Source of the DNA: JBBROS01 sp965217935
GTDB lineage: Bacteria > Pseudomonadota > Alphaproteobacteria > Acetobacterales > Acetobacteraceae
Reading direction: 5' to 3'
Length of the DNA stretch: 64,000 bases
Assembly (NCBI GenBank): GCA_965217935.1
Contig: OZ244581.1
Location: 4,464,001 to 4,528,000 of the forward strand
Part shown: positions 43,094-50,465 of the stretch, piece by piece
Numbering within the stretch: the first letter of the stretch is position 1
How the letters are laid out: every line of letters begins with the position of its first letter
Made by a program: the position numbers and the translations under genes
Notes under the pieces: generated by a model
What the model saw: only the letters and a program-made list of their open reading frames with translations
What the model was told of the DNA's origin: nothing
Database searches by the model: none

Positions 43094-43762
43094 ATGACTG
43101 CAAGAATACGGTCACCTAGACCAACTGATGGTTTCATTTACGTCTTGAGACCACTTATATCGGTTGACGGTCAGGAGGTCGTCAAAATTGGGATGACGAC
43201 CCGAACCGTCGCTCAACGGGTCCGTGAGTTGACAACGGGTTCTATGGTTGGTTTCGAAATCTTGTATAGCCTTCACGTCGAAAACGCGCGGCTGTTCGAA
43301 AAACAGCTTCACACCCGATACCGGACCAATAGATTTCGTGGAGGAGGCCAGGAGTTTTTTTGTGTTTCAGCCAGAGATGTCATAGCTGAGATCGAGAAGA
43401 TAGCGACGGAGATTAGTAAGTCCCGCGCACGTCAGGTACGTGATGAAGAAATTAGTATTTTCTCAAAGCAAATTGGTGCTGCCCGCATTGAAACGATGAT
43501 TGCTGCACCAATGGGTCTATTTCTATTACTATGGCCGTTATCTATTTGGTTATTTCACAAAATATTACATTATACAAACCAAGGGAATTCTGAAATATTT
43601 ACATTAGTATTTGCCTTATTTATTTATCTGCCAATTTTGTGTTTAATACTGGGTCTTATTTATCATTTCCTTCATTTGTATTTTGTGGAAAGACGCTTTG
43701 GTGTCGCTATCCGTGCCAAACATCTCGAATTGAGGCGGAAGTATCCATTAGCCTACAGCTAA
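43094..43762 (+). CDS. GIY-YIG nuclease-domain protein with two C-terminal membrane helices
   Basis: 222 residues. The N-terminal ~100 residues form a GIY-YIG domain of the T5orf172/Mug113 type: FIYVLRPL (first strand), VVKIGMTTRTVAQRV with the catalytic Arg region, ENARLFEKQLHTRYRTNRF (Glu/His helix) and GGGQEFFCV. A helical linker leads to two strong hydrophobic segments (about 135-155 and 168-195), so the nuclease domain should face the cytoplasm from the membrane. The gene is far more AT-rich than its neighbours, which suggests horizontal transfer. A role in defence or DNA uptake is speculative. Confidence 0.78.
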   Translation: MTARIRSPRPTDGFIYVLRPLISVDGQEVVKIGMTTRTVAQRVRELTTGSMVGFEILYSLHVENARLFEKQLHTRYRTNRFRGGGQEFFCVSARDVIAEIEKIATEISKSRARQVRDEEISIFSKQIGAARIETMIAAPMGLFLLLWPLSIWLFHKILHYTNQGNSEIFTLVFALFIYLPILCLILGLIYHFLHLYFVERRFGVAIRAKHLELRRKYPLAYS

Positions 43763-43887
43763 AACTCTGGGCCATTTGGAATCGTTCTACTTTATTTGGT
43801 TTGGACCTAAGCATCATAATCTGCACGTGCGCGACTGGCTAAATACTATCGCTTCCTCGGAAACCCTATCTGGTGCGCTCGGAACCT

Positions 43888-46104
43888 CTAGCTGAACCGC
43901 CCCGACCGAGGAAACCCGTTCGGCGGCAACCGCCCCGCCTGCGCCCGTGTCCCGATCCACGGACCCAGCTCCGTCTCGGTCCGAACCTTGTCTCCCAGCC
44001 GCCAGGTCAACCCATCCGCCAACCGGAACACCTTCGCGTCTCCAAGCCTCCCCTCCTTGTATTTCTGCAGCAGCACCCCTGCCCCGCGCCCCATCTCAGG
44101 CACCTGGTCGAGCGGGAACGCCAGCAGCTTCCGATTGGTCCCCACCACCGCCACATGGTCCCCGTCCGCTGGAACGCACAGCAGCACCGTCTCGCCGGGC
44201 TTCAAGTTCATCACCTGCTTGCCCGTCCGCTTCTCCGCCACCAGATCGCCCGCCCCGACCACGAAGCCCCGCCCGGCATTGCTCGCGATCAGATGCCGCA
44301 CCCCCTCGCGCCAGACGAACAGCGCCGCCACCTCCTCGTCCTGCTTTAAATCCGCGACCAGCCGGATCGCCTGCCCATCTCCCCTGCCCCGCGGCAGCTC
44401 TCCGGCCCGCAGCGTATGCGCCCGCCCGCCGCTCGCGACCAAGCAAAGCCGGTCCGTCGTCTGGCAAGGCACGAGGAGCGCCAGCTTGTCCCCCTCCTTG
44501 AATTTCAGCTCCCCCCCATCCGCCAAATGCCCCCGCGCCGCCCGTATCCACCCCTTTGCCGAGAGGATCACCGTGATCGGCTCCCGCTCGATCAGGTGGT
44601 CGGCGTTGACCTCCACCGCCGGAGGCACGTCCCCAAGCACCGTCCGCCGCGCGCCCAACGCCCCGGCTCCGAACTTCGCCTGCACCTGCGCCAATTCCTC
44701 GGCAATCCGCGTCCAACGCCGCCCCTCATCCTTCAGCAGCGCCGAAATCTCCCGCGCCTCGCGCGTCAGCGCCTTGTGCTCCTTCCTGATCTCGATCTCC
44801 TCCAGCCGCCGCAAGCTGCGCAGCCGCATGTTCAGGATCGCCTCCGCCTGCACGTCGCTGATCTCGAACCGCGCCATCAAGGCCGGCTTCGGCGCGTCCT
44901 CCTCGCGGATGATCCGGATCACCTCATCGAGGTTGAGGAACACCGCCAGATAGCCCTCCAGCACCTCTAAGCGCCGTAGGGTCGCCGCCAGCCGGTGCCG
45001 CGACCGCCGCACCAGCACCTCCTGCCGGTGGCCGAGCCATGCCCGCAGCACCGCATGCAACCCCAGCACCATCGGCGTCCGGTCCGCCGTCAGCACGTTC
45101 ATGTTGAGCGGGAACCGGCTCTCCAGCGACGTGGCCCGGAACAGCGTCTCCATCAGCACCTCCGGCGCCACCGCCCGCGACTTCGGCTCCAGCACCAGCC
45201 GCACCAATTCCGTGCTCTCGTCGCGCACGTCGCCCAGGAACGGCAGCTTGCGCTCCTCCAGCAACGCCGCGATCTGCTCGACCAGCTTCGCCTTCTGCAC
45301 CTGATACGGGATCTCGGTGACGACGACCTGCCACATGCCGAGCCGCCCGCGCTCCACCTCCCACTTCGCCCGCATCCGGAACCCGCCCCGCCCGGTCTCG
45401 TAGGCCTGCAGGATCGACGCCCGCTCCTCGATCAGCGTGCCGCCCGTCGGGAAGTCCGGTCCCGGCATGTGCTGCAACAACTCCTCCGTCGTCGCCTCCG
45501 GGTTCTGGATCAGTTGGATCGCCGCCGCACAAACCTCGCCTGCATTGTGCGGCGGAATGCTGGTCGCCATGCCCACCGCGATGCCCGCCGCCCCGTTCGC
45601 CAGCAGGTTCGGGAATCCGCCCGGCAGCACCAGCGGCTCATGCTCCTCGCCGTCATACGTCGCCCGGAAATCGACCGCATCGTCGTCGATCCCCGCCAGC
45701 AACGTCTGCGCCACCTCGGTCAGCCGCGCCTCGGTATAACGCATCGCCGCCGCGTTATCCCCGTCGATGTTGCCGAAGTTGCCCTGCCCCTCCACCAGCG
45801 GATACCGCGCCGCGAAATTCTGCGCGAGCCGCACCAGCGCCTCATACACCGCCACGTCGCCGTGCGGGTGATACTTGCCGATCACGTCGCCGACCACGCG
45901 GGCGCACTTCTTGAACCCGCTGGCCGGGTCGAGCCGCAACTGGTGCATAGCGTAGATCAGCCGCCGATGCACCGGCTTCAGCCCGTCGCGCACGTCCGGC
46001 AGGCTGCGCGACATGATGGTGCTGAGCGCATAGGCGAGGTAGCGCTCGCTGAGCGCGTCCTCTAAGCGGGTGTCTTGGATGAAACCGGTCAGGTCGTCGG
46101 GCAT
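43888..46104 (-). CDS. parC: DNA topoisomerase IV subunit A
   Basis: A 738-residue type IIA topoisomerase A subunit. It is distinguished from GyrA by the RYLAYALSTIMSRSLPDVRD N-terminus and a short C-terminal domain without the GyrA box. The catalytic Tyr is in AAAMRYTEARL. In the quinolone region GKYHPHGDVAVYEA, the residue equivalent to E. coli Ser80 is Val (residue 84) and Glu88 is kept. parE is not in the window. It lies between the AT-rich GIY-YIG gene and the BrnTA pair. Confidence 0.95.
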   Translation of the reverse strand: MPDDLTGFIQDTRLEDALSERYLAYALSTIMSRSLPDVRDGLKPVHRRLIYAMHQLRLDPASGFKKCARVVGDVIGKYHPHGDVAVYEALVRLAQNFAARYPLVEGQGNFGNIDGDNAAAMRYTEARLTEVAQTLLAGIDDDAVDFRATYDGEEHEPLVLPGGFPNLLANGAAGIAVGMATSIPPHNAGEVCAAAIQLIQNPEATTEELLQHMPGPDFPTGGTLIEERASILQAYETGRGGFRMRAKWEVERGRLGMWQVVVTEIPYQVQKAKLVEQIAALLEERKLPFLGDVRDESTELVRLVLEPKSRAVAPEVLMETLFRATSLESRFPLNMNVLTADRTPMVLGLHAVLRAWLGHRQEVLVRRSRHRLAATLRRLEVLEGYLAVFLNLDEVIRIIREEDAPKPALMARFEISDVQAEAILNMRLRSLRRLEEIEIRKEHKALTREAREISALLKDEGRRWTRIAEELAQVQAKFGAGALGARRTVLGDVPPAVEVNADHLIEREPITVILSAKGWIRAARGHLADGGELKFKEGDKLALLVPCQTTDRLCLVASGGRAHTLRAGELPRGRGDGQAIRLVADLKQDEEVAALFVWREGVRHLIASNAGRGFVVGAGDLVAEKRTGKQVMNLKPGETVLLCVPADGDHVAVVGTNRKLLAFPLDQVPEMGRGAGVLLQKYKEGRLGDAKVFRLADGLTWRLGDKVRTETELGPWIGTRAQAGRLPPNGFPRSGRFS

Positions 46105-46148
46105 TTTGTCCTGTCGTAGAGTCTACCAATGCTGCCTTTAGCTTATTC

Positions 46149-46478
46149 TTACAAAAGTCTGGCGTCGATCAACCGGCGCAAGGCGGCGTTCATGCGCGCC
46201 TGCCAGCCTGGCCCCGATCCGCGCAAGCCGGCAATCACGTCCGCGTCGAGCCGCACCGTCACTTGCACCTTGCTGGGCTTGCGGCCAGGTCCGCGGCGCC
46301 GCGCGCGTTCGGAGCTTGCGACGAGTTCGTCGTAGACCTCGGGCGGCATCATCTCGCGCGCCGGGCGGGCGTTGCGAAAGAAGTCTTCGTCAAGTTCCGG
46401 GTTGTCCGAGTCGAGCGCGATGCCGCGGTTGATTGCATTCTCCTCCTCCTCGGAATGCCGCTCAAACTTCATTTTCAT
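46149..46478 (-). CDS. brnA: BrnA family antitoxin
   Basis: A 109-residue antitoxin and autorepressor of a BrnTA type II module. The C-terminal ribbon-helix-helix is visible (KVQVTVRLDADVIAGLRGSG then WQARMNAALRRLID). The acidic, flexible N-terminal half (RGIALDSDNPELDEDFF) would wrap the toxin. It overlaps the 3' end of brnT by 17 bp, the standard toxin-first order. There is no other copy in the window. Confidence 0.88.
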   Translation of the reverse strand: MKMKFERHSEEEENAINRGIALDSDNPELDEDFFRNARPAREMMPPEVYDELVASSERARRRGPGRKPSKVQVTVRLDADVIAGLRGSGPGWQARMNAALRRLIDARLL

Positions 46479-46731
46479 AGCGATCCATTTCCTTGTAGTT
46501 CGCTTTGCGTAAGCTGATGATCCACGTACTGGTCAGCCGGATCGTATAGATCAACACATGCAACCGCGTACCGATCAGGCCCAAGGCCCGTAGGCGCACC
46601 TCGCCGTAGTGCTGGCGCGTGTCCGCCTCGACCAATGCCTTGCTCCAATTGAACCGGTCCGCCGCCTCGAACGCTACGCCGTACTTGGCTAAATTTGTTG
46701 CGTTTTTGTCTGGGTTCCAGTCAACCGCCAT
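46462..46731 (-). CDS. brnT: BrnT family ribonuclease toxin
   Basis: An 89-residue BrnT RNase toxin. It starts MAVDWNPDKNATNLAKYGVA (the family DWNPxKNxxNxxKxG pattern) and continues with the strand-rich core (RQHYGEVRLRALGLIGTRLH, LTSTWIISLRKANYKE). The catalytic basic/aromatic residues (Arg/Lys/Tyr in the C-terminal half) appear intact. An in-frame ATG at 46767 would add 12 residues. No strong ribosome site was seen for either start. It is co-transcribed with brnA. Confidence 0.87.
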   Translation of the reverse strand: MAVDWNPDKNATNLAKYGVAFEAADRFNWSKALVEADTRQHYGEVRLRALGLIGTRLHVLIYTIRLTSTWIISLRKANYKEMDRYENEV

Positions 46732-46741
46732 AAGCGGTTCA

Positions 46742-46801
46742 TAACGACATTCCGTCGCATTGCACAAGCAGAGTGTAACGACAATTACGGTACGCCGTTA
46801 C
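46742..46801 (-). promoter_or_regulatory. Candidate brnTA operator/promoter
   Basis: Two copies of TGTCGTTA on the minus strand (46742-46749 and 46776-46783) lie 34 bp apart, and GTAACG/CGTTAC forms a dyad around 46775-46800. RHH antitoxins such as BrnA usually repress their own promoter by binding such repeats. The promoter core itself was not identified. Confidence 0.35.
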
Positions 46802-46876
46802 GACCAGCAGCTTGCGCCGCATGAAACAGCTTATTCCCTTCCTCACGCGAACCAACGTCCGGTTGCGGCGCATCCT

Positions 46877-47602
46877 CTATGCCGCGAGCGCCGTCACGCG
46901 GTCATAAAGCATCACCCGCGCCGCCGGCAAAGGCCGGTGCTGCAACCCGAACGCATCCCGCGCCAGGAAATGCCCCGTCAGCCGCAACCCGTCCCGCCAC
47001 TCCGCCGCATCCCCCGGCCCGCGCCCCGCCAGGAACCCCGGCAACGGCAGCAACCGATGCTCCCACTCCCCCGCCGCGCCCGCCGAAACCGCCCGCCCCG
47101 TCCGCGGCGACACGAACCGCAACCCCTCCGTCTCCCCCGTCACCGCGCACGAAGCCAGATCCAGCCCGTACCCCAACTCCGCCAGCAACGCCGCCTCCCA
47201 CCGCACCAGCGTCTCCACCGGCGCCCGGTCCGCCCCCAACCCGGAGATCAGCCCGACCAACCCCCCGAACACGATCGGATGCGCTTCCCGCTCCGGCAGC
47301 GCCCCTTCCGCCACCATGCAGGCCGACGACACCACCCCCAGCGCCAAGGCATCGTCCATCGCCAGCGCCGCCCCCGGGTGCACCAGCTCCCCTCCAAGAC
47401 TGCCAAGCTGGTCCGAAAGCCGCGCCACCCAGCGCGCGTGAACCAAATTCCCCCGCTGCCACAACGACGCCTGCTTCCGCGAAGCCCCTCCCCGCGCCAA
47501 GCCCCGGTGCGCCCCGTGCGCCTCCGTCATCACCGTCACCAGCGCATCCGCCTCGTTATACGGGCGCGCATCCAGCACAACGGCCGGGCCTTCCCATTCC
47601 AC
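46877..47602 (-). CDS. recO: DNA repair protein RecO
   Basis: A 241-residue recombination mediator that loads RecA with RecR. The N-terminal OB fold begins MEWEGPAVVLDARPYNEADA. GLARGGASRKQASLWQRGN is the typical basic strand. The C-terminal helical part includes LLAELGYGLDLASCAVTG, but the paired zinc-binding Cys of some RecO proteins are not present as CxxC. Its start abuts the era stop. It is the last gene of the folK-to-recO operon. Confidence 0.92.
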   Translation of the reverse strand: MEWEGPAVVLDARPYNEADALVTVMTEAHGAHRGLARGGASRKQASLWQRGNLVHARWVARLSDQLGSLGGELVHPGAALAMDDALALGVVSSACMVAEGALPEREAHPIVFGGLVGLISGLGADRAPVETLVRWEAALLAELGYGLDLASCAVTGETEGLRFVSPRTGRAVSAGAAGEWEHRLLPLPGFLAGRGPGDAAEWRDGLRLTGHFLARDAFGLQHRPLPAARVMLYDRVTALAA

Positions 47603-48496
47603 TCAGTCCAGGTCCTCCAGCCCCAGCGCCCGCAGCCGCGCCCCCTCCTCGTCCCACCCCGCCCGTTCCTTCACGTTCAGGAACAGATGCACCGGACGCT
47701 CCAGCAACTGCGCCAACTGCTCCCGTGCCCGGCGCCCGATCTCGCGGATCTTAGCCCCGCCGGCCCCAATCAGGATCGCCTTGTGCCCGGCCCGGCTCAC
47801 GTAAACCGTCGCCTCCACCCGAACCGAGCCATCCTTGCGCTCGGTCCAGTTCTCCGTCTCGACCGTCGTGCCGTAAGGCACCTCTTCGTGCACCTGCAGG
47901 AATATCTGCTCGCGCACCAGTTCGGCGGCCAGCAGCCGGTCCGGCAGGTCGGTCAAGTCGTCGTCCGGGTAGAGATGCGGCCCCTCCGGCACCCCCGTCT
48001 CCAGCGCGTCCAGCAGCCGGTCCAGTCCGTCGCCCGTTCCTGCGCTGACCATGAACGTCTCCTCGAACGCCACGATGCCGTTCAACGCCGCCGTCAGCGG
48101 CAGCAACTGCTGCGGCGTGATCAGGTCGAGCTTGTTCAGCACCAGCCAAGTCCGCCGCCGCTGCTCCCCCAGCGTCGCGGCAATCCCCCGCACCTGCTCC
48201 GTCGCCCCGGCCCGCGCATCCACCAGCAGCAGCGTCAAATCCGCGTCCTGCGCCCCCGTCCAGGCCGCCCGCACCATCGCCCGGTCAAGCCGCCGCTTCG
48301 GCTGGAATATCCCCGGCGTATCCACCAGCAGCACCTGGCTCTCGCCCCGCATCAATATCCCCAGCACCCGGAACCGCGTCGTCTGCGCCTTCGGGCTCAC
48401 GATCGACAGCTTCGCCCCCGTCAACCGGTTCAGCAGCGTCGATTTCCCCGCGTTCGGCGCCCCCACGATCGCCACGAAGCCGCACCGCGAGGTCAT
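47603..48496 (-). CDS. era: GTPase Era
   Basis: A 297-residue ribosome-assembly GTPase that binds the 3' end of 16S rRNA. G motifs are GAPNAGKSTLLNRL (G1), TTRFR (G2), DTPGIF (G3), NKLDLI (G4) and VSAGTGDG (G5). The C-terminal KH domain contains ILIGAGGAKIREIGRRAREQL. The ATG at 48496 overlaps the rnc stop (ATGA). Adjacent to rnc as in most bacteria. Confidence 0.96.
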   Translation of the reverse strand: MTSRCGFVAIVGAPNAGKSTLLNRLTGAKLSIVSPKAQTTRFRVLGILMRGESQVLLVDTPGIFQPKRRLDRAMVRAAWTGAQDADLTLLLVDARAGATEQVRGIAATLGEQRRRTWLVLNKLDLITPQQLLPLTAALNGIVAFEETFMVSAGTGDGLDRLLDALETGVPEGPHLYPDDDLTDLPDRLLAAELVREQIFLQVHEEVPYGTTVETENWTERKDGSVRVEATVYVSRAGHKAILIGAGGAKIREIGRRAREQLAQLLERPVHLFLNVKERAGWDEEGARLRALGLEDLD

Positions 48497-49206
48497 CGCC
48501 CGAGCTGTCCCAGCAGATCCGCCGCCGCCGCCCGCTCCGCCTCCCGCTTGCTGCTTCCCGTCCCCGTCCCGCTGCGCCCGCCGCCCATCACGCTGATGAC
48601 GAACGCCGGCGCGTGCGAAGGCCCGGTCCGCTCCGTCATCACATACTCCGGCAAGGCCAGCCCGCGCGCCATCATCCACTCCTGCAACGCCGTCTTCGCG
48701 TCTTTCGGCGGCTTCACCTGCCGCTCCATCGCCCCGGCCCATGCCCCCCGCACGAACCGCCGCACCGCCTCCAGCCCCGCATCCAGATACAACGCCCCGA
48801 TCGCCGCTTCCATCGCGTCGGCCAACACGTTCGCCAACTGCCCCACCCCGGCCCGGGCCTCGTTCGGCGCGATCGCCAACGCATCCGACAGCCGCGCGCC
48901 CTCCGCGATCTCCGCCAGCACTTGCCGCGAGACGAGCTGCGCGTGGCGCGGCCCCAACTCCCCCTCCTGCTCCTGCGGGAACCGCTCGATCAGCCACTCC
49001 GCCACCAGCAGCCCCAACACCCGGTCGCCGATGAACTCCAGCCGCTCGTTCGACCCGATCCCCCGCCGCTCGCCCCGGCGCCGTTGGCGGTTGCCCTGCG
49101 CCGCCGAGCGATGCGTCAGCGCCTCGGTCAGCAGCCCCGGCCGGGCGAAGACGTGGCCGAGAATGGACTCCGCGGCGCGAAGCTGCGTGGCCGGATCGAC
49201 GGTCAA
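48493..49206 (-). CDS. rnc: Ribonuclease III
   Basis: A 237-residue double-strand-specific RNase. The catalytic signature NERLEFIGDRVLGLLVAEWL and the second acidic cluster NVLADAMEAAIGALYLDAG are intact, and a C-terminal dsRNA-binding domain ends the protein (KTALQEWMMARGLALPEY). The start is proposed as a TTG at 49206 overlapping the lepB stop (TTGA), which gives the usual family length. Longer in-frame starts at 49251 and 49269 would lie well inside lepB. Confidence 0.93.
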   Translation of the reverse strand: MTVDPATQLRAAESILGHVFARPGLLTEALTHRSAAQGNRQRRRGERRGIGSNERLEFIGDRVLGLLVAEWLIERFPQEQEGELGPRHAQLVSRQVLAEIAEGARLSDALAIAPNEARAGVGQLANVLADAMEAAIGALYLDAGLEAVRRFVRGAWAGAMERQVKPPKDAKTALQEWMMARGLALPEYVMTERTGPSHAPAFVISVMGGGRSGTGTGSSKREAERAAAADLLGQLGR

Positions 49207-49961
49207 TCGATCCCGTGCAGGAGCCGGGTCCAGCGGATCTCGAACGGCCATTCCCAGACCTGCCACCACGGCGCCGTCGAATCGAACGAGAAGAAGATGA
49301 TCTCCGCCCGCCCGATCAGGTTCTCCACCGGCAGGTATCCCACCCCGTTGCCCGACATGAAACGGCTGTCGGCCGAATTGTCCCGGTTGTCGCCCATCGC
49401 GAACAGGTAGCCCGGCGGCACCTTGTATTCGATCGTGTTGTTCGCATCCCCGCTGTCGGTCATCTTCAGGAGCTCGTGCGTCACCCCGTTCGGCAGCGTC
49501 TCGCGATACAGCCGGGTCAAGGTCGAGGCGCCGTCCTCCTCCGCCATGTACTTGCCCAAGGGCTGCCGCGGGCAGACCACGCCGTTGATATATAACTGCC
49601 CCTGCTTCATCTGCACCGTGTCGCCGGGCAAGCCGATGATCCGCTTGATGTAGTCCACGGTCGTGTCATGCGGAAAGCGGAACACCGCCACGTCGCCGCG
49701 CTTCGGCAGGCTGCCGAAGATGCGCCCGCTGAACAGGTCCGGCGACAGCGGCAGCGAGAAGTGCGAATACCCATAGGCGAACTTGGACACGAACAGGTAA
49801 TCGCCCACCAGCAGGGTCGGGATCATCGACCCGGACGGGATGCTGAACGGCTCGAAGCCCACCGTTCGCACCGTCAGCGCGATGATGCCGGCGTACACGA
49901 GTGTCTTGACGTTCTCGAGCAGGGCGCCCGACTTCGGCTTGGCCATAATTTGAGGGGTCAT
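49203..49961 (-). CDS. lepB: Signal peptidase I
   Basis: A 252-residue membrane protease that removes signal peptides. A single N-terminal helix (VKTLVYAGIIALTVRTVGF) precedes the catalytic Ser in PSGSMIPTLLVGD and Lys in DYIKRIIGLPGD. The box GDNRDNSADSRF is conserved. The ATG at 49961 has GGAG about 10 nt upstream. ATG 49946 and TTG 49988 are alternatives. It lies between acpS and rnc. Confidence 0.95.
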   Translation of the reverse strand: MTPQIMAKPKSGALLENVKTLVYAGIIALTVRTVGFEPFSIPSGSMIPTLLVGDYLFVSKFAYGYSHFSLPLSPDLFSGRIFGSLPKRGDVAVFRFPHDTTVDYIKRIIGLPGDTVQMKQGQLYINGVVCPRQPLGKYMAEEDGASTLTRLYRETLPNGVTHELLKMTDSGDANNTIEYKVPPGYLFAMGDNRDNSADSRFMSGNGVGYLPVENLIGRAEIIFFSFDSTAPWWQVWEWPFEIRWTRLLHGID

Positions 49962-50000
49962 CCGCTGTACGCTCCGCCGCGGGATCAACCGTAAGTGGCC

Positions 50001-50411
50001 CTACCTGTCAAGCAAGCGCCCCTCGATCAGCACCTGCGCGAACGCATAGGGATACTCGTCCGTGATCGTCACGTGCAGCGCCGGCGCCATTCCCTCCGGC
50101 ACGAGCCCTCGCAGCCTGACCAGCGCCCCGCCGGTCAGTATCATGGTCGGCTGGCCTCCGGCCCGGTTCACCACGCCCATGTCGGAGTGGAACACGCCCG
50201 CTCGGAACCCCGTCCCCAGCGCCTTGGCGCAGGCCTCCTTGGCCGCGAACCGCTTGGCGAACGTCGGCGCCCGCAACGCCTCGGCCCGGCGCATCGCCCG
50301 CGCCCGCTCCGCCTTGGTGAACACCCGCTGCAGGAACCGCTCCCCATGCCGCTGCATCACCTGCTCGATCCTGCGGATGTCGCACAGGTCGGCGCCGATC
50401 CCCAGAATCAT
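50001..50411 (-). CDS. acpS: Holo-[acyl-carrier-protein] synthase
   Basis: A 136-residue phosphopantetheinyl transferase that activates ACP with CoA. Family motifs are GIGADLCDIRRIE near the N-terminus (metal Asp), FAKRFAAKEACAKALGTGF (Glu/Lys) and VTITDEYPYAFAQVL. The ATG is the last of five ATGs generated by an 11-bp tandem repeat upstream. It has no normal ribosome binding site of its own, since the repeat fills the whole gap to the rel stop. Confidence 0.95.
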   Translation of the reverse strand: MILGIGADLCDIRRIEQVMQRHGERFLQRVFTKAERARAMRRAEALRAPTFAKRFAAKEACAKALGTGFRAGVFHSDMGVVNRAGGQPTMILTGGALVRLRGLVPEGMAPALHVTITDEYPYAFAQVLIEGRLLDR

Positions 50412-50465
50412 GAGCGGATCATGAGCGGATCATGAGCGGATCATGAGCGGATCATGAGCGGATCA
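50407..50465 (-). repeat. 11-bp tandem repeat (5 units) bridging rel stop and acpS start
   Basis: Five exact copies of ATCATGAGCGG plus 4 bases. On the coding (minus) strand each unit contains TCATGA. Starting 7 nt after the rel TGA, ATGs occur at 50455, 50444, 50433, 50422 and 50411. Each of the first four opens a mini-ORF ATG-ATC-CGC-TCA-TGA whose stop overlaps the next ATG in an ATGA junction, and the fifth ATG is acpS. The repeat covers both the rel stop codon and the acpS start codon. Confidence 0.92.

Noticed and set aside
46760..49300. An 846-codon + strand frame across recO, era and rnc
   Set aside because: Arg/Pro/Gln-rich shadow spanning three well-supported genes on the other strand.
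50407..50465. Possible CRISPR or VNTR array
   Set aside because: Units are 11 bp with no spacers, so it is not CRISPR. It is kept as a tandem repeat with a translational reading.
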